A stretch of 64,000 nucleotides of DNA from Krasilnikovia cinnamomea (GTDB taxonomy: Bacteria; Actinomycetota; Actinomycetes; Mycobacteriales; Micromonosporaceae): assembly GCF_004217545.1 (NCBI RefSeq), contig NZ_SHKY01000001.1:4216001-4280000 (forward strand). Reading direction: 5' to 3'. Under the pieces are notes generated by a model. It was not told the DNA's origin. It saw nothing but the letters and a program-made list of their open reading frames with translations, and ran no database searches. The position numbers and the translations under genes are program-made. Shown piece after piece: positions 26,836 through 36,477 of the stretch. Numbering within the stretch: the first letter of the stretch is position 1; each line of letters begins with the position of its first letter.

Positions 26836-28011
26836 GTGGACCTGTTCGAGTATCAGGGGCGCGACCTGTTCGAACGGCACGGGCTGCCCGTGCTGGGCGG
26901 CGGCGTCGCCGAGACCCCGCAGGAGGCCCGCGCCATCGCGGAGCGCCTCGGCCGGGTCGTCGTCAAGGCGCAGGTGAAGGTGGGCGGCCGCGGCAAGGCC
27001 GGCGGCGTCAAGCTCGCGGCCGACGCGGATGAGGCGCAGGCCCGCGCCAGCGACATCCTCGGCATGGACATCAAGGGCCACACCGTGCACAAGGTGATGC
27101 TGGCCGAGACCGCGGACATCGCGGACGAGTACTACTTCTCGTACCTGCTGGACCGCGCGAACCGCACCTTCCTGTGCATCGCCAGCGTGGCCGGCGGCAT
27201 GGAGATCGAGCAGGTCGCCGAGGAGCAGCCGGACAAGGTCGCGAAGATCGCGATCGACGCCAACAAGGGCGTGGACGCGGCCAAGGCCCGCGAGATCGTC
27301 GCCGCCGCGCAGTTCCCCGCCGAGGTCGCCGACCAGGTCGCCGACATCGCGGTGAAGCTCTGGCAGACCTTCGTCGCCGAGGACGCCACCCTGGTGGAGG
27401 TCAACCCGCTGGCCAAGACCGGCAACGGCAAGGTCCTCTGCCTGGACGCGAAGATCACCCTGGACGAGAACGCGTCGTTCCGGCACCCGGACCACGAGGC
27501 CCTCGTGGACCAGTCCGCGGTCGACCCGCTGGAGCAGGCCGCCAAGGCCAAGGACCTCAACTACGTCAAGCTCGACGGCGAGGTCGGCATCATCGGCAAC
27601 GGCGCGGGCCTGGTCATGTCGACGCTCGACGTGGTCGCGTACGCGGGGGAGCGGCACGGCGGGGTCAAGCCGGCCAACTTCCTCGACATCGGCGGCGGCG
27701 CCAGCGCCGCGGTCATGGCCAACGGCCTGGAGATCGTGCTGTCCGACCCGTCGGTGAAGTCGGTCTTCGTCAACGTCTTCGGCGGCATCACCGCCTGCGA
27801 CGAGGTCGCCAACGGCATCGTGCAGGCCCTGGCCCTGCTGGAGCAGCGCGGCGAGAGGGTCACCAAGCCGCTGGTCGTCCGCCTCGACGGCAACAACGCC
27901 GAGGCCGGCCGGGCGATCCTCGACGGCGCGAACAACCCGCTGGTCCAGCGGGTGGACACGATGGACGGTGCGGCCGAGCGCGCCGCTGAGCTCGCGGCTG
28001 CGGGGGTATGA
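26836..28011 (+). CDS. sucC: Succinyl-CoA ligase (ADP-forming), beta subunit
   Basis: 391 residues, ATP-grasp fold; with SucD interconverts succinyl-CoA and succinate with ATP formation in the citric acid cycle. Seen: N-terminal [33 protein letters not shown], and the CoA-ligase domain with [11 protein letters not shown] and [22 protein letters not shown]. The GTG at 26836 fits the family start. sucD follows after 4 bases. Same order as Rv0951-Rv0952. Confidence 0.98.
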   Translation: MDLFEYQGRDLFERHGLPVLGGGVAETPQEARAIAERLGRVVVKAQVKVGGRGKAGGVKLAADADEAQARASDILGMDIKGHTVHKVMLAETADIADEYYFSYLLDRANRTFLCIASVAGGMEIEQVAEEQPDKVAKIAIDANKGVDAAKAREIVAAAQFPAEVADQVADIAVKLWQTFVAEDATLVEVNPLAKTGNGKVLCLDAKITLDENASFRHPDHEALVDQSAVDPLEQAAKAKDLNYVKLDGEVGIIGNGAGLVMSTLDVVAYAGERHGGVKPANFLDIGGGASAAVMANGLEIVLSDPSVKSVFVNVFGGITACDEVANGIVQALALLEQRGERVTKPLVVRLDGNNAEAGRAILDGANNPLVQRVDTMDGAAERAAELAAAGV

Positions 28012-28015
28012 CGAC

Positions 28016-28897
28016 ATGGCTATCTGGCTCACCAAGGACTCCAAGGTCATCGTCCAGGGCATGACCGGCTCGGAGGGTTCCAAGCACACCCGCCGGATGC
28101 TGGCCGCGGGCACCAACGTGGTCGGCGGCGTGAACCCCCGCAAGGCCGGCACCACGGTCGACTTCGACGGCACCAGCCTGCCCGTCTTCGCGAACGTGGC
28201 CGAGGCCATGAAGGAGACCGGCGCCGACGTCACGGTCATCTTCGTGCCGCCGCAGTTCACCAAGGCCGCGGTCGTCGAGGCCATCGACGCCGAGATCCCG
28301 CTGGCCGTGGTGATCACCGAGGGCGTGCCGGTGCAGGACTCGGCCGCGTTCTGGGCGCACAACGTGGCGCAGGGGCAGAAGACCCGCATCATCGGCCCGA
28401 ACTGCCCCGGCATCGCCTCGCCGGGCGCGTCCAACGCGGGCATCATCCCCGCGGACATCACGCCCGCCGGGCGCATCGGCCTGGTCAGCAAGAGCGGCAC
28501 CCTGACCTACCAGCTCATGTACGAGCTGCGCGACATCGGCTTCTCGACCTGCGTGGGTATCGGCGGTGACCCGATCATCGGCACCACCCACATCGACGCC
28601 CTCAAGGCGTTCCAGGACGACCCCGACACCGACGCGATCGTCATGATCGGTGAGATCGGCGGCGACGCCGAGGAGCGGGCCGCCGACTTCATCAAGGCGC
28701 ACGTCACCAAGCCGGTCGTCGGCTACATCGCGGGCTTCACCGCGCCGCCCGGCAAGACCATGGGCCACGCGGGCGCGATCATCTCCGGCTCCGCCGGTAC
28801 CGCCGACGCCAAGAAGGAGGCCCTGGAGGCCGCCGGTGTCAAGGTCGGCAAGACCCCCAGCGAGACCGCGCGCCTGATGCGCGAGGTCATGAGCTGA
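28016..28897 (+). CDS. sucD: Succinyl-CoA ligase (ADP-forming), alpha subunit
   Basis: 293 residues. CoA-binding Rossmann domain ([15 protein letters not shown]), CoA-ligase domain with KSGTLTYQ, and the active-site histidine loop [14 protein letters not shown], the site of the phosphohistidine intermediate. ATG 28016, four bases after the sucC stop, with translation likely coupled since no strong ribosome binding site is present. Confidence 0.98.
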   Translation: MAIWLTKDSKVIVQGMTGSEGSKHTRRMLAAGTNVVGGVNPRKAGTTVDFDGTSLPVFANVAEAMKETGADVTVIFVPPQFTKAAVVEAIDAEIPLAVVITEGVPVQDSAAFWAHNVAQGQKTRIIGPNCPGIASPGASNAGIIPADITPAGRIGLVSKSGTLTYQLMYELRDIGFSTCVGIGGDPIIGTTHIDALKAFQDDPDTDAIVMIGEIGGDAEERAADFIKAHVTKPVVGYIAGFTAPPGKTMGHAGAIISGSAGTADAKKEALEAAGVKVGKTPSETARLMREVMS

Positions 28898-28913
28898 TCC
28901 CGGTCACCGTCAC

Positions 28914-28958
28914 GGCGCGCCGCCGCCCGGATGCCCCACATCCGAGCGGCGGCGCGCC
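28914..28958 (+). terminator. Terminator hairpin of sucCD
   Basis: A 19-nt arm (28914-28932) pairs with 28940-28958 with one mismatched pair (opposite C and A), loop GCCCCAC. Very stable; followed by GTTTCG rather than a U tract. Confidence 0.8.
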
Positions 28959-29055
28959 GCGTTTCGGGCGTTCGTACATGGAAAACCCTCGCCGTGGTCG
29001 TTCGGGGCGGGAAAACCATCGCCGCACGCCATTCCGCGTGGAAAAGTAGGCGACG

Positions 29056-30639
29056 ATGCCGACCACACCCGATCCTCCCGACGGTCGACGTGCCGGCTCG
29101 GAGGACCGGTTGGCGGCCGCCGAGGCGGCCCACCTGGCCGCCCGCGACACCGTGCCCCTCGACACCCGTACGCCCGCGCCGCGCCGCGACAACTCGGCGG
29201 GTGTCGAGTTCGACCTGCTGGTCGACGTCAGCGCCGCCGCGACCCGGGACACCGTGCGCCTGGACCCGGCGACCCGCGACACCGTGCCCCTCGGCCCGCG
29301 CGGCGACACCGCCGAACGTTCGGGCCGCGCACGCTCCGACGACGACTCCGAGGGGGACGATCCGGCGCGCCGCGACACCGTCCGGGTCGACGCCGCCATG
29401 CTGGCCCGGCGCGACACCGTACGGCTGCCCGTGCCGCCACGGCGGCCCCGGGCGCCGCTGCCGGTAGCGGCCGGGTTCGCGACGCTCTGGGCGGCGCTGC
29501 TGACCTACCTGCCGGTCACCGCGGTCATCGGGCTGGCCCGCACGTTCGAGGGGGCCGGGGGGCTGGCCGGGGCCGCCCACGCCGGCCTCGCCGGGTGGCT
29601 GCTGGGCCACGGCGTGCCGCTGGGCACCTCGATCGGTCCGCTCGCCCTCACCCCGCTGCTGCTCACGGCGCTCGTGATCTGGCGGTTGAGCCGCGCCGGC
29701 CTGCACGTCACCCGGGCCGTCGGGGTCCGGCGCACCGGCTCCACCCGGGCCGCCCTGCTGGTCGCGGGCGCGGTCGGCGCGGCGTACGCCCTGCTGGGTG
29801 CGGCGGCCGCGGCCGTTGTCGACGGCCGGGGCACGGCGGTGTCGGTGGGCCGGGCAGCCCTCACGTTCCTGCTGATCGGCACGGTCGGCGCGCTGTTCGG
29901 GGCGCTGCACGGCACGGACGCGGTGGTCCCGCTGGCCAGGCGCGTCCCGGCGGTGCTGCGGCACGGGTCGCGCACCGGGGTGGTGGCCGCGCTGCTGGTG
30001 CTGGCCGCGGGCGCGGGATTCGCGGGGCTGTCCGTCGCGGTCGGCGGCGGGCAGGCGGCGGACACCATCGCGGCGTACCGGACCGGGGTGGTGGGGCAGG
30101 CCGGGATCACCCTGGTCAGCCTCGCGTACGGGGTGAACGCCGCCGTGTGGGCGGCCGCCTATCTGCTGGGGCCGGGTTTCTCGCTGGGCGCGGACTCCGC
30201 GATCCGGCTGACCGAGGTGACCGTCGGGCCGCTGCCCACGCTGCCGCTGCTGGCCGGGCTGCCGGACGGTCCGATGGGGGCGGGCGGCGCGGCGCTGCTG
30301 GCCGTACCCGTGTTGGCGGGCATGGTCGCGGGCGCGCTGTTGACCCGGCGCCTGGCGCGTGGCCGGACGGCCGCGCCCGGGCGGGGCGAACTGCCCCCGC
30401 CCACGGCGCCGGGCTGGCCCCTGGTGATCGGATCGGCGCTGGTCGCGGGGCCGGTCGCGGGCCTGCTGCTGGGTGTCCTCAGCCGCCTGTCCGGTGGTTC
30501 GCTGGGCGACGGACGGCTGGCGCAGATCGGCCCGGTGTCGTGGCAGGTCGGACTCGTCGCGGCCGGGGTGGTCGCGGTCTCCGCCCTGCTCGGCGCGGCG
30601 GCCGCCCGCGCGTGGCGGCAGTCGGCCGACCGCCATTGA
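29056..30639 (+). CDS. PerM-like integral membrane protein (DUF6350)
   Basis: 527 residues. Residues 130-525 hold about nine to ten hydrophobic helices, as in the DUF6350 family whose M. tuberculosis member PerM (Rv0955) affects cell division and persistence; the location between sucD and purN is the same. The first ~128 residues are polar and disordered-looking and carry RDTV five times (residues 30, 64, 74, 106, 119), each with Leu or Val three residues after the Thr (RDTVPL, RDTVRL, RDTVRV). That spacing fits phospho-threonine sites recognised by FHA domains. PerM itself is known to interact with division proteins; a link by phosphorylation is inference. Confidence 0.85.
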   Translation: MPTTPDPPDGRRAGSEDRLAAAEAAHLAARDTVPLDTRTPAPRRDNSAGVEFDLLVDVSAAATRDTVRLDPATRDTVPLGPRGDTAERSGRARSDDDSEGDDPARRDTVRVDAAMLARRDTVRLPVPPRRPRAPLPVAAGFATLWAALLTYLPVTAVIGLARTFEGAGGLAGAAHAGLAGWLLGHGVPLGTSIGPLALTPLLLTALVIWRLSRAGLHVTRAVGVRRTGSTRAALLVAGAVGAAYALLGAAAAAVVDGRGTAVSVGRAALTFLLIGTVGALFGALHGTDAVVPLARRVPAVLRHGSRTGVVAALLVLAAGAGFAGLSVAVGGGQAADTIAAYRTGVVGQAGITLVSLAYGVNAAVWAAAYLLGPGFSLGADSAIRLTEVTVGPLPTLPLLAGLPDGPMGAGGAALLAVPVLAGMVAGALLTRRLARGRTAAPGRGELPPPTAPGWPLVIGSALVAGPVAGLLLGVLSRLSGGSLGDGRLAQIGPVSWQVGLVAAGVVAVSALLGAAAARAWRQSADRH

Positions 30640-30649
30640 TGCCTACGGA

Positions 30650-31051
30650 TCAGAAGTTCTGGTACGTGGTGAAGTCCCACACGCCCGCGACCAGCGCGTA
30701 GATCACCAAGAGCAGGCTGAGCGCGAGGGCGGCGCCACCGCAGATGAGGGCGGCCCACGCCTGACCGCGGTTGGTGGCCCGGCCCGTTGTGACCCTGTTC
30801 AGGCCGAGGTAGCCCAGAACGACGGCCGCGATCGCGAACGGCAGCCCCAGGAAGGAGCAGCACGGCAGCAAGACGAGCGCCACGATGCCGAGGATCATGC
30901 CGACGAGGCCCTGGGTGTTCTGCGGCGCCGCCGGAGCGTAGTACTGCGGCGGGTACCAGCCCTGGTCCGGTGGGGGCGGGTACGACCCCGGCGGGGGCGG
31001 CGGCTGCTGGTGGTACGGGTCCTGCTGGTACGGGTCCTGGCCTGGCTGCAT
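30650..31051 (-). CDS. DUF4190 membrane protein
   Basis: 133 residues: a Gln/Pro/Tyr-rich N-terminal tail (PYQQDPYHQQPPPPPGSYPP), then two hydrophobic segments around LVGMILGIVALVLLPCCSFLG and ALICGGAALALSLLLVIYAL, characteristic of DUF4190 proteins of actinobacteria. Function unknown; membrane location inferred. A related, shorter protein is encoded just upstream on the same strand. Confidence 0.8.
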   Translation of the reverse strand: MQPGQDPYQQDPYHQQPPPPPGSYPPPPDQGWYPPQYYAPAAPQNTQGLVGMILGIVALVLLPCCSFLGLPFAIAAVVLGYLGLNRVTTGRATNRGQAWAALICGGAALALSLLLVIYALVAGVWDFTTYQNF

Positions 31052-31145
31052 GTCTGCCTTCCGAGGTGGAACGGGCGCCGCCCGCAGCGTGCCGGGCAGA
31101 TGGCGTGGTCGGAGCCTGACGGGCGTCGGGGTGGCGCACCGACGA

Positions 31146-31180
31146 CACAGGGCGCCCCGGCAGACCCGGGACGCCCTGTG
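31146..31180 (-). terminator. Terminator hairpin after the 89-residue membrane protein gene
   Basis: CACAGGGCG (31146-31154) pairs with CGCCCTGTG (31172-31180). It lies 11 bases beyond the minus-strand gene at 31191-31460. Confidence 0.7.
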
Positions 31181-31190
31181 CGGGAGCTGC

Positions 31191-31460
31191 TTAGGACTTG
31201 CCGCCCGTCAGGCCGCCAAGCACACCGGTGACGTTCAGGACGATGCCGACGACAAAGAGTAGAGCGGAGAGCCCGATCGCGATGTAGCCGAGGGTGGGCT
31301 CCTTACCCACCTTCTTGGCCTCCATCAGGCTGAGGATGCCGAACACGATGCCCAGCGGCGAGCAGCAGAAGGCGAAGACGATGCCGAGGACACCCCAGAG
31401 GGTCGTCTTGTCGTTGGCCGGCTGGGCCGGCGGACCGTAGTAAGGCGGCGGCGTGGTCAC
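31191..31460 (-). CDS. Small DUF4190-like membrane protein
   Basis: 89 residues with a Pro/Tyr-rich start (MTTPPPYYGPPAQPAND) and two hydrophobic segments separated by KKVGKEPTLG. It resembles the neighbouring DUF4190 protein and may be a duplicate. A terminator-like hairpin separates the two genes. GGAGGAT in the leader is the likely ribosome binding site (read from the minus strand near 31471). Confidence 0.75.
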   Translation of the reverse strand: MTTPPPYYGPPAQPANDKTTLWGVLGIVFAFCCSPLGIVFGILSLMEAKKVGKEPTLGYIAIGLSALLFVVGIVLNVTGVLGGLTGGKS

Positions 31461-31600
31461 GATTCAGATCCTCCAGGAATTGTTCCGTACGGTATCCGTG
31501 ACGGTTTTCGCATCGATCAGCGGATCGGCAGCCTAGCCGATCATCGGCGCTCATGCTGTCCCTATGCCGACCCGTGGGCGAGCGTTTCCGGCGGCGGCGA

Positions 31601-31606
31601 TAGGGT
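31601..31606 (+). promoter_or_regulatory. -10 box (TAGGGT) of purN, leaderless type
   Basis: TAGGGT ends 6 bases before the GTG at 31613, no ribosome binding site between. Confidence 0.55.
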
Positions 31607-31612
31607 GCTCGG

Positions 31613-32230
31613 GTGAGAGACCCCGCGCCCGCCCGCCTGGTCGTCCTCGTCTCCGGCTCCGGCAGCAACTTGCAGGCCCTGCTCGACGCGGCCACCGACC
31701 CCGCGTACGGGGCCCGCGTCGTCGCGGTCGGCGCCGACCGCGACGGCATCGCCGGGCTCGACCGTGCCGCGGCGGCCGGCGTGCCCACGTTCGTCGACGC
31801 GGTCAAGGCCTACCCGTCGCGCGAGGACTGGGACGCGGCGCTGACCGCGCATGTTGCCGAGCATAAGCCTGATCTGGTCATCTCGGCCGGCTTCCTCAAA
31901 CTCGTCGGCCCGGAGTTCCTGGCTGCCTTCGGCGACCGGTACATCAACACCCACAACGCGCTGCTGCCCGGCTTCCCGGGCATCCACGGCCCGCGCGACG
32001 CCCTCGCGTACGGGGTGAAGATCGCGGGGGCGACCCTGTTCTTCGTCGACTCCGGTGTCGACACCGGACCCATCATCGCCCAGGTCAGCGTGCCCGTGCT
32101 CGACGACGACACGGAGGAGACGCTGACCGAGCGGATCAAGGAAGCGGAGCGCCGCCAGCTCGTCGAGCAGGTCGGCCGGCTGGTCCGCGAGGGCTGGACC
32201 ATCACGGGAAGAAAGGTCACCATCCCATGA
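31613..32230 (+). CDS. purN: Phosphoribosylglycinamide formyltransferase
   Basis: 205 residues. Transfers a formyl group from 10-formyl-THF to GAR in purine synthesis. N-terminal [13 protein letters not shown], catalytic Asn-His-Asp set seen in [13 protein letters not shown] and [10 protein letters not shown]. Its stop overlaps the purH start (ATGA). Confidence 0.97.
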   Translation: MRDPAPARLVVLVSGSGSNLQALLDAATDPAYGARVVAVGADRDGIAGLDRAAAAGVPTFVDAVKAYPSREDWDAALTAHVAEHKPDLVISAGFLKLVGPEFLAAFGDRYINTHNALLPGFPGIHGPRDALAYGVKIAGATLFFVDSGVDTGPIIAQVSVPVLDDDTEETLTERIKEAERRQLVEQVGRLVREGWTITGRKVTIP

Positions 32231-33783
32231 CCGACGAGGGTCGCCGTCCGCTGCGGCGGGCACTGCTGAGCGTGTACGACAAGACCGGCCTGGTCGAGCT
32301 CGCGCAGGCCCTGCACGCCGCCGGGGTGCAGATCGTCTCCACCGGCAGCACCGCCGCCACCGTGGCGGACGCGGGGGTTCCGGTGACCCGGGTGGAGGAC
32401 CTCACCGGCTTCCCGGAGTGCCTGGACGGCCGGGTCAAGACGCTGCACCCGCGGGTGCACGCCGGTCTGCTGGCCGACCTGCGGCTGCCCGCGCACGCCG
32501 AGCAACTCGCCGACCTGGGGGTGGAGCCGTTCGACCTGCTGGTGTCGAACCTGTACCCGTTCACCGCTACCGTGGCGTCGGGCGCCTCCGAGGACGAGTG
32601 CGTCGAGCAGATCGACATCGGCGGGCCCGCCATGGTGCGCGCGGCCGCCAAGAACCACGCCTCCGTGGCGGTGGTGACCTCGGTGGCGGCGTACCCGCTG
32701 ATCCTGGCGGCCCTCGCCGATGGCGGCTTCACCCTCGCCCAGCGCAAGCTGCTGGCGTCCCGCGCGTTCGCGGACATCGCCGAGTACGACGTGGCCGTCG
32801 CGAACTGGTGCGCCACCACTCTCTCCCCGGCGGAGTGGCCCGAGTTCGCGGGCCTGGCGCTGCGCCGTGACACCGCCCTGCGCTACGGCGAGAACCCGCA
32901 CCAGCAGGCCGCCCTGTACGTGGACCCGGCCGCCCCGGCGGGCCTGGCCCAGGCGGAGCAGTTGCACGGCAAGGAGATGTCGTACAACAACTACGTGGAC
33001 GCCGACGCCGCGTGGCGCTCGGCCAACGACTTCGCCGAGCCGTGTGTGTCGATCATCAAGCATGCGAACCCGTGCGGCATCGCGGTGGGCGTGGACGTCG
33101 CCGAGGCGCACCGCAAGGCCCACGCCTGCGACCCGACGTCCGCGTTCGGCGGGGTCATCGCGGTCAACCGTGAGGTCACGGTGGAGCTCGCGCAGCAGGT
33201 CGCGGAGATCTTCACCGAGGTGATCGTCGCGCCGTCGTTCGCCCCGGAGGCGGTCGAGGTGCTGCGCGAGAAGAAGAACCTGCGGGTGCTGGTCGCGCCG
33301 CCGTGGTCGCCCGCGCCCGCGGAGATCCGCCAGGTCGGTGGCGGGATCCTCGTGCAGACCGCGGACCGGATCGACGCGCCCGGCGACGACCCGGCCGGGT
33401 GGACCCTGGCCACCGGGGCGCCGGCCTCCCCCGAGGTGCTGCGGGATCTGGCGTTCGCGTGGCGGGCGATCCGGTCGGTGAAGAGCAACGCGATCCTGCT
33501 GGCACACGACGGCGCCACGGTCGGCGTGGGCATGGGCCAGGTCAACCGGGTGGACGCCGCGCACCTCGCGGTGTCGCGGGCGGGCGCCGAACGGGCCCGG
33601 GGCAGCGTGGCCGCGTCGGACGCGTTCTTCCCGTTCCCGGACGGCCTGGAGGTGCTGATCGCCGCGGGGATCTCGGCGGTGGTGCAGCCGGGCGGCTCGG
33701 TCCGGGACAACCTGGTCATCGAGGCGGCGCAGAAGGCGGGACTGACCGTCTACCTCACCGGCACCCGGCACTTCTTCCACTGA
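32227..33783 (+). CDS. purH: Bifunctional AICAR formyltransferase / IMP cyclohydrolase
   Basis: 518 residues catalysing the last two steps to IMP. N-terminal MGS-like cyclohydrolase domain ([30 protein letters not shown]), C-terminal transformylase with YGENPHQ, KHANPCG and the final QPGGSVRDN. Translationally coupled to purN through a 4-base overlap. Supplies IMP for guaA upstream. Confidence 0.98.
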   Translation: MTDEGRRPLRRALLSVYDKTGLVELAQALHAAGVQIVSTGSTAATVADAGVPVTRVEDLTGFPECLDGRVKTLHPRVHAGLLADLRLPAHAEQLADLGVEPFDLLVSNLYPFTATVASGASEDECVEQIDIGGPAMVRAAAKNHASVAVVTSVAAYPLILAALADGGFTLAQRKLLASRAFADIAEYDVAVANWCATTLSPAEWPEFAGLALRRDTALRYGENPHQQAALYVDPAAPAGLAQAEQLHGKEMSYNNYVDADAAWRSANDFAEPCVSIIKHANPCGIAVGVDVAEAHRKAHACDPTSAFGGVIAVNREVTVELAQQVAEIFTEVIVAPSFAPEAVEVLREKKNLRVLVAPPWSPAPAEIRQVGGGILVQTADRIDAPGDDPAGWTLATGAPASPEVLRDLAFAWRAIRSVKSNAILLAHDGATVGVGMGQVNRVDAAHLAVSRAGAERARGSVAASDAFFPFPDGLEVLIAAGISAVVQPGGSVRDNLVIEAAQKAGLTVYLTGTRHFFH

Positions 33784-33788
33784 CCGAC

Positions 33789-34382
33789 ATGGAGGTCGTC
33801 CGCAACGAGCGCTTCTCCGCCAAGGACTGGGCCCTGGTCGAGTGGGACCGCGCGCACTACGAGGACTGCGCGTTCCACGACGTGGACTTCTCCGAGGCGC
33901 GGCTCACCGGCTGCACGTTCGCGCACTGCCACTTCGGCAACGTCCGCTTCAACGCGGCGGAGCTGATGACGTGCGCGATCGTGCAGTCGCAGTTCCAGCG
34001 GTGCTCGTTCTTCGACGCCCGGCTGACCGAGTGCAAGCTCACCGGCAGCCAGTTCGTCGACTGCGGACTGCGGCCGCTGACGGTCGAGGGCGGCGACTTC
34101 TCGTTCGTGTCCCTGCGCGGCCAGAACCTGACCGCGGCGAAGCTGGGCGCGCTGCGCCTGCGCGAGGCGGACCTGACCGGCGCCGACCTGACCCGGGTCG
34201 ATCTGCGCGGCGCCGACCTGTCCGGCGCGCAGCTCAAGGACGTCGTGCTCAAGGGCGCGGACCTGCGCGGGGCGGACCTGGGCGGGGTGGCGCTGCGCGG
34301 GGTGGACGTAACCGGCGCGAAGATCGATCTGGCGCAGGCGGCGCTGTTCGCGACCGCGTACGGTGCGGTGGTCGGCGACTGA
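33789..34382 (+). CDS. Pentapeptide-repeat protein
   Basis: 197 residues of A(D/N)Lxx-type pentapeptide repeats forming a right-handed beta-helix. The first two thirds are rich in Cys and Phe at repeat positions ([19 protein letters not shown]), the last third in the classical [18 protein letters not shown] pattern. ATG 33789 lies 5 bases after purH, so it is co-transcribed. MfpA/Qnr proteins of this fold mimic DNA and shield gyrase, but no specific similarity can be claimed; function unknown. Confidence 0.85.
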   Translation: MEVVRNERFSAKDWALVEWDRAHYEDCAFHDVDFSEARLTGCTFAHCHFGNVRFNAAELMTCAIVQSQFQRCSFFDARLTECKLTGSQFVDCGLRPLTVEGGDFSFVSLRGQNLTAAKLGALRLREADLTGADLTRVDLRGADLSGAQLKDVVLKGADLRGADLGGVALRGVDVTGAKIDLAQAALFATAYGAVVGD

Positions 34383-34405
34383 GCGCGTTCTGGCAGGATC
34401 GACGC

Positions 34406-35275
34406 GTGACGGCGACGATTCTGGACGGCAAGGCCGCCGCGGCGGCGATCAAGGAAGACCTGCTCCAGCGGGTCAAGGCTCTCGGGGAGCGCGGCGTCGT
34501 CCCGGGGCTCGGCACGGTGCTGGTCGGTGACGACCCGGGCTCACACGCGTACGTGACCGGCAAGCACCGCGACTGCGCCGAGGTCGGCATCGCCTCGATC
34601 CGGCGCGACCTGCCCGCCGACGCCACCCAGGAGCAGGTCGAGGCGGTCGTCGCGGAGCTGAACGCGAACCCGGACTGCCACGGCTACATCGTGCAGTTGC
34701 CGCTGCCCAAGCACCTGGACACCCAGCGCGTCCTGGAGCGGATCGACCCCGACAAGGACGCCGACGGCCTGCACCCGGTGAACCTGGGTCGCCTGGTCCT
34801 CGGCTACGACGGTCCGCTGCCGTGCACCCCACGCGGCATCGTGCACCTGCTGCGCCGCTACGACATCGCGCTGAAGGGCGCCGAGGTGACCGTGGTGGGG
34901 CGCGGCACGACGGTCGGCCGCCCGCTGGGGCTGCTGCTGACCCGCAAGAGCGAGAACGCCACCGTGACCCTGTGTCACACCGGCACGGTCGACCTCGCCG
35001 CCCACACCCGGGCCGCGGACATCGTGATCGCCGCGGTCGGCGTGCCCGGGTTGATCACCGCCGACATGGTCAAGCCCGGTGCCACGGTCGTCGATGTCGG
35101 GCTCACCCGGGTCGTCGGGGAGGACGGCAAGGGCCGGTACACCGGCGACGTGGCGCCCGGGGTCCGTGAGGTGGCCGGGGCGGTGGTGCCGATGCCCGGC
35201 GGGATCGGCCCGATGACCCGGGCGATGCTGCTCACCAACGTGGTGGAGCGCGCCGAGTGGCACACCTCCCGCTGA
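34406..35275 (+). CDS. folD: Methylene-THF dehydrogenase / methenyl-THF cyclohydrolase
   Basis: 289 residues making 10-formyl-THF precursors used by PurN and PurH. Catalytic Lys in [12 protein letters not shown], substrate motif [14 protein letters not shown] site [13 protein letters not shown], and [10 protein letters not shown] at the C-terminus. GTG 34406 is preceded at exactly 6 bases by CAGGAT (34394-34399), a plausible -10 for a leaderless transcript of its own, in addition to read-through from purH. Confidence 0.97.
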   Translation: MTATILDGKAAAAAIKEDLLQRVKALGERGVVPGLGTVLVGDDPGSHAYVTGKHRDCAEVGIASIRRDLPADATQEQVEAVVAELNANPDCHGYIVQLPLPKHLDTQRVLERIDPDKDADGLHPVNLGRLVLGYDGPLPCTPRGIVHLLRRYDIALKGAEVTVVGRGTTVGRPLGLLLTRKSENATVTLCHTGTVDLAAHTRAADIVIAAVGVPGLITADMVKPGATVVDVGLTRVVGEDGKGRYTGDVAPGVREVAGAVVPMPGGIGPMTRAMLLTNVVERAEWHTSR

Positions 35276-35311
35276 CTCCCCCTGCCAGGTAAGGGATCGT
35301 TAACCGGCTGA

Positions 35312-35317
35312 TACGGT
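35312..35317 (+). promoter_or_regulatory. Extended -10 (TGATACGGT) of mdh
   Basis: TGA-TACGGT gives an extended -10; the transcript would have a leader of about 45 nt ending in GGGAGGGAGAGG, a strong ribosome binding site for the ATG at 35370. Confidence 0.45.
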
Positions 35318-35369
35318 CCGGAAAAGTCCACCCACGTTCCGGGAGGGCTGCTTTCCGGGAGGGAGAGGC

Positions 35370-36320
35370 ATGGGCAAGAAGGTCACTGTCGTCGGCGCCG
35401 GCTTCTACGGATCCACGACCGCGCAGCGTCTGGCCGAGTACGACATCTTCGACACCGTGGTGCTCACCGACATCGTGGAGGGCAAGCCGGAGGGTCTCGC
35501 GCTGGACCTGAACCAGTCGCGGCCGGTCGAGGGCTTCGAGACCAAGGTCGTCGGCGCCACCACCGGCCCGAACGGTGAGGGCTACGAGGCCATCGAGGGC
35601 TCGGACGTCGTCATCATCACCGCCGGGCTGCCCCGCAAGCCGGGGATGAGCCGGATGGACCTGCTCGGCGTCAACGCCAAGATCGTTCGCCAGGTCTCCG
35701 AGAACGTCGCCAAGTACGCCCCGAACGCCGTGGTCATCGTGGTCTCGAACCCGCTGGACGAGATGACCGCGTTGGCCCAGATCGCCACCCAGTTCCCGAA
35801 GAACCGGGTTCTCGGCCAGGCCGGCATGCTGGACACGGCCCGGTTCACCCACTTCGTCGCCGAGACCCTCGGCGTCAAGGTGGGCGCGGTGCAGACCCTG
35901 ACCCTCGGCTCGCACGGCGACACGATGGTGCCCGTACCCAGCCGGTGCACGGTCAACGGCAAGCCGCTGTCCGACCTGCTGCCCGAAGACAAGATCGAGG
36001 AGCTGGTCACCCGGACCCGCAACGGCGGCGCCGAGGTGGTGGCCCTGCTCAAGACCGGCTCGGCGTACTACGCGCCGTCCGCCGCCGCCGCCCGCATGGC
36101 CAAGGCGGTCGCGGAGGACTCCGGCGCGGTCATGCCGGTCTGCGCCTGGGTCGACGGCGACTACGGCATCTCGGGCGTCTACCTGGGCGTGGAGGCCGAG
36201 ATCGGCGCCGAGGGCGTGCGCCGGGTGGTCGAGACGAAGCTTACCGACTCCGAGCTGGCGGGCCTCAAGGAGGCCGCCGAGGCCGTCCGCGCCAAGCAGG
36301 CCGACGTCGCCGACCTCTGA
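35370..36320 (+). CDS. mdh: Malate dehydrogenase
   Basis: 316-residue LDH-like NAD-dependent malate dehydrogenase of the citric acid cycle. NAD site VVGAGFYGSTTA, substrate-loop arginines in AGLPRKPGMSR that mark MDH rather than LDH, NPLDEMT, and the catalytic His in LGSHGDTMVP. Followed by two strong hairpins. Clusters in this window with sucCD and icd. Confidence 0.96.
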   Translation: MGKKVTVVGAGFYGSTTAQRLAEYDIFDTVVLTDIVEGKPEGLALDLNQSRPVEGFETKVVGATTGPNGEGYEAIEGSDVVIITAGLPRKPGMSRMDLLGVNAKIVRQVSENVAKYAPNAVVIVVSNPLDEMTALAQIATQFPKNRVLGQAGMLDTARFTHFVAETLGVKVGAVQTLTLGSHGDTMVPVPSRCTVNGKPLSDLLPEDKIEELVTRTRNGGAEVVALLKTGSAYYAPSAAAARMAKAVAEDSGAVMPVCAWVDGDYGISGVYLGVEAEIGAEGVRRVVETKLTDSELAGLKEAAEAVRAKQADVADL

Positions 36321-36326
36321 GTCGGC

Positions 36327-36376
36327 AGATCTTGGTCGATACTCGCCCTCCCGGGGGCGGAAACCGACCAAGATCT
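36327..36376. repeat. Long inverted repeat AGATCTTGGTCG...CGACCAAGATCT
   Basis: Perfect 12-bp arms at 36327-36338 and 36365-36376; inside, CGCCC (36344-36348) can pair with GGGCG (36355-36359). It lies just behind mdh in front of the regular terminator. The BglII-like AT-richer palindrome differs from the surrounding sequence and may be a dispersed intergenic element. Confidence 0.75.
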
Positions 36377-36392
36377 AGGTTCGTTCACCGGG

Positions 36393-36420
36393 AAGGCCGG
36401 GACCATGCGGTCCCGGCCTT
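36393..36420. terminator. Terminator hairpin of mdh (bidirectional)
   Basis: AAGGCCGGGACC (36393-36404) and GGTCCCGGCCTT (36409-36420) form a perfect 12-bp stem with loop ATGC. It sits between converging mdh and the phosphatase gene and can serve both. Confidence 0.85.
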
Positions 36421-36477
36421 TGCCGTGCGGGTCTTGGAGAGTTTCGGCGCGTAGCCGACCGGAACTCTTCAACTTTG

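Noticed and set aside
29228..29440. Antisense ORF over the RDTV repeats
   Set aside because: Shadow of the repeat-rich tail; no start signal.
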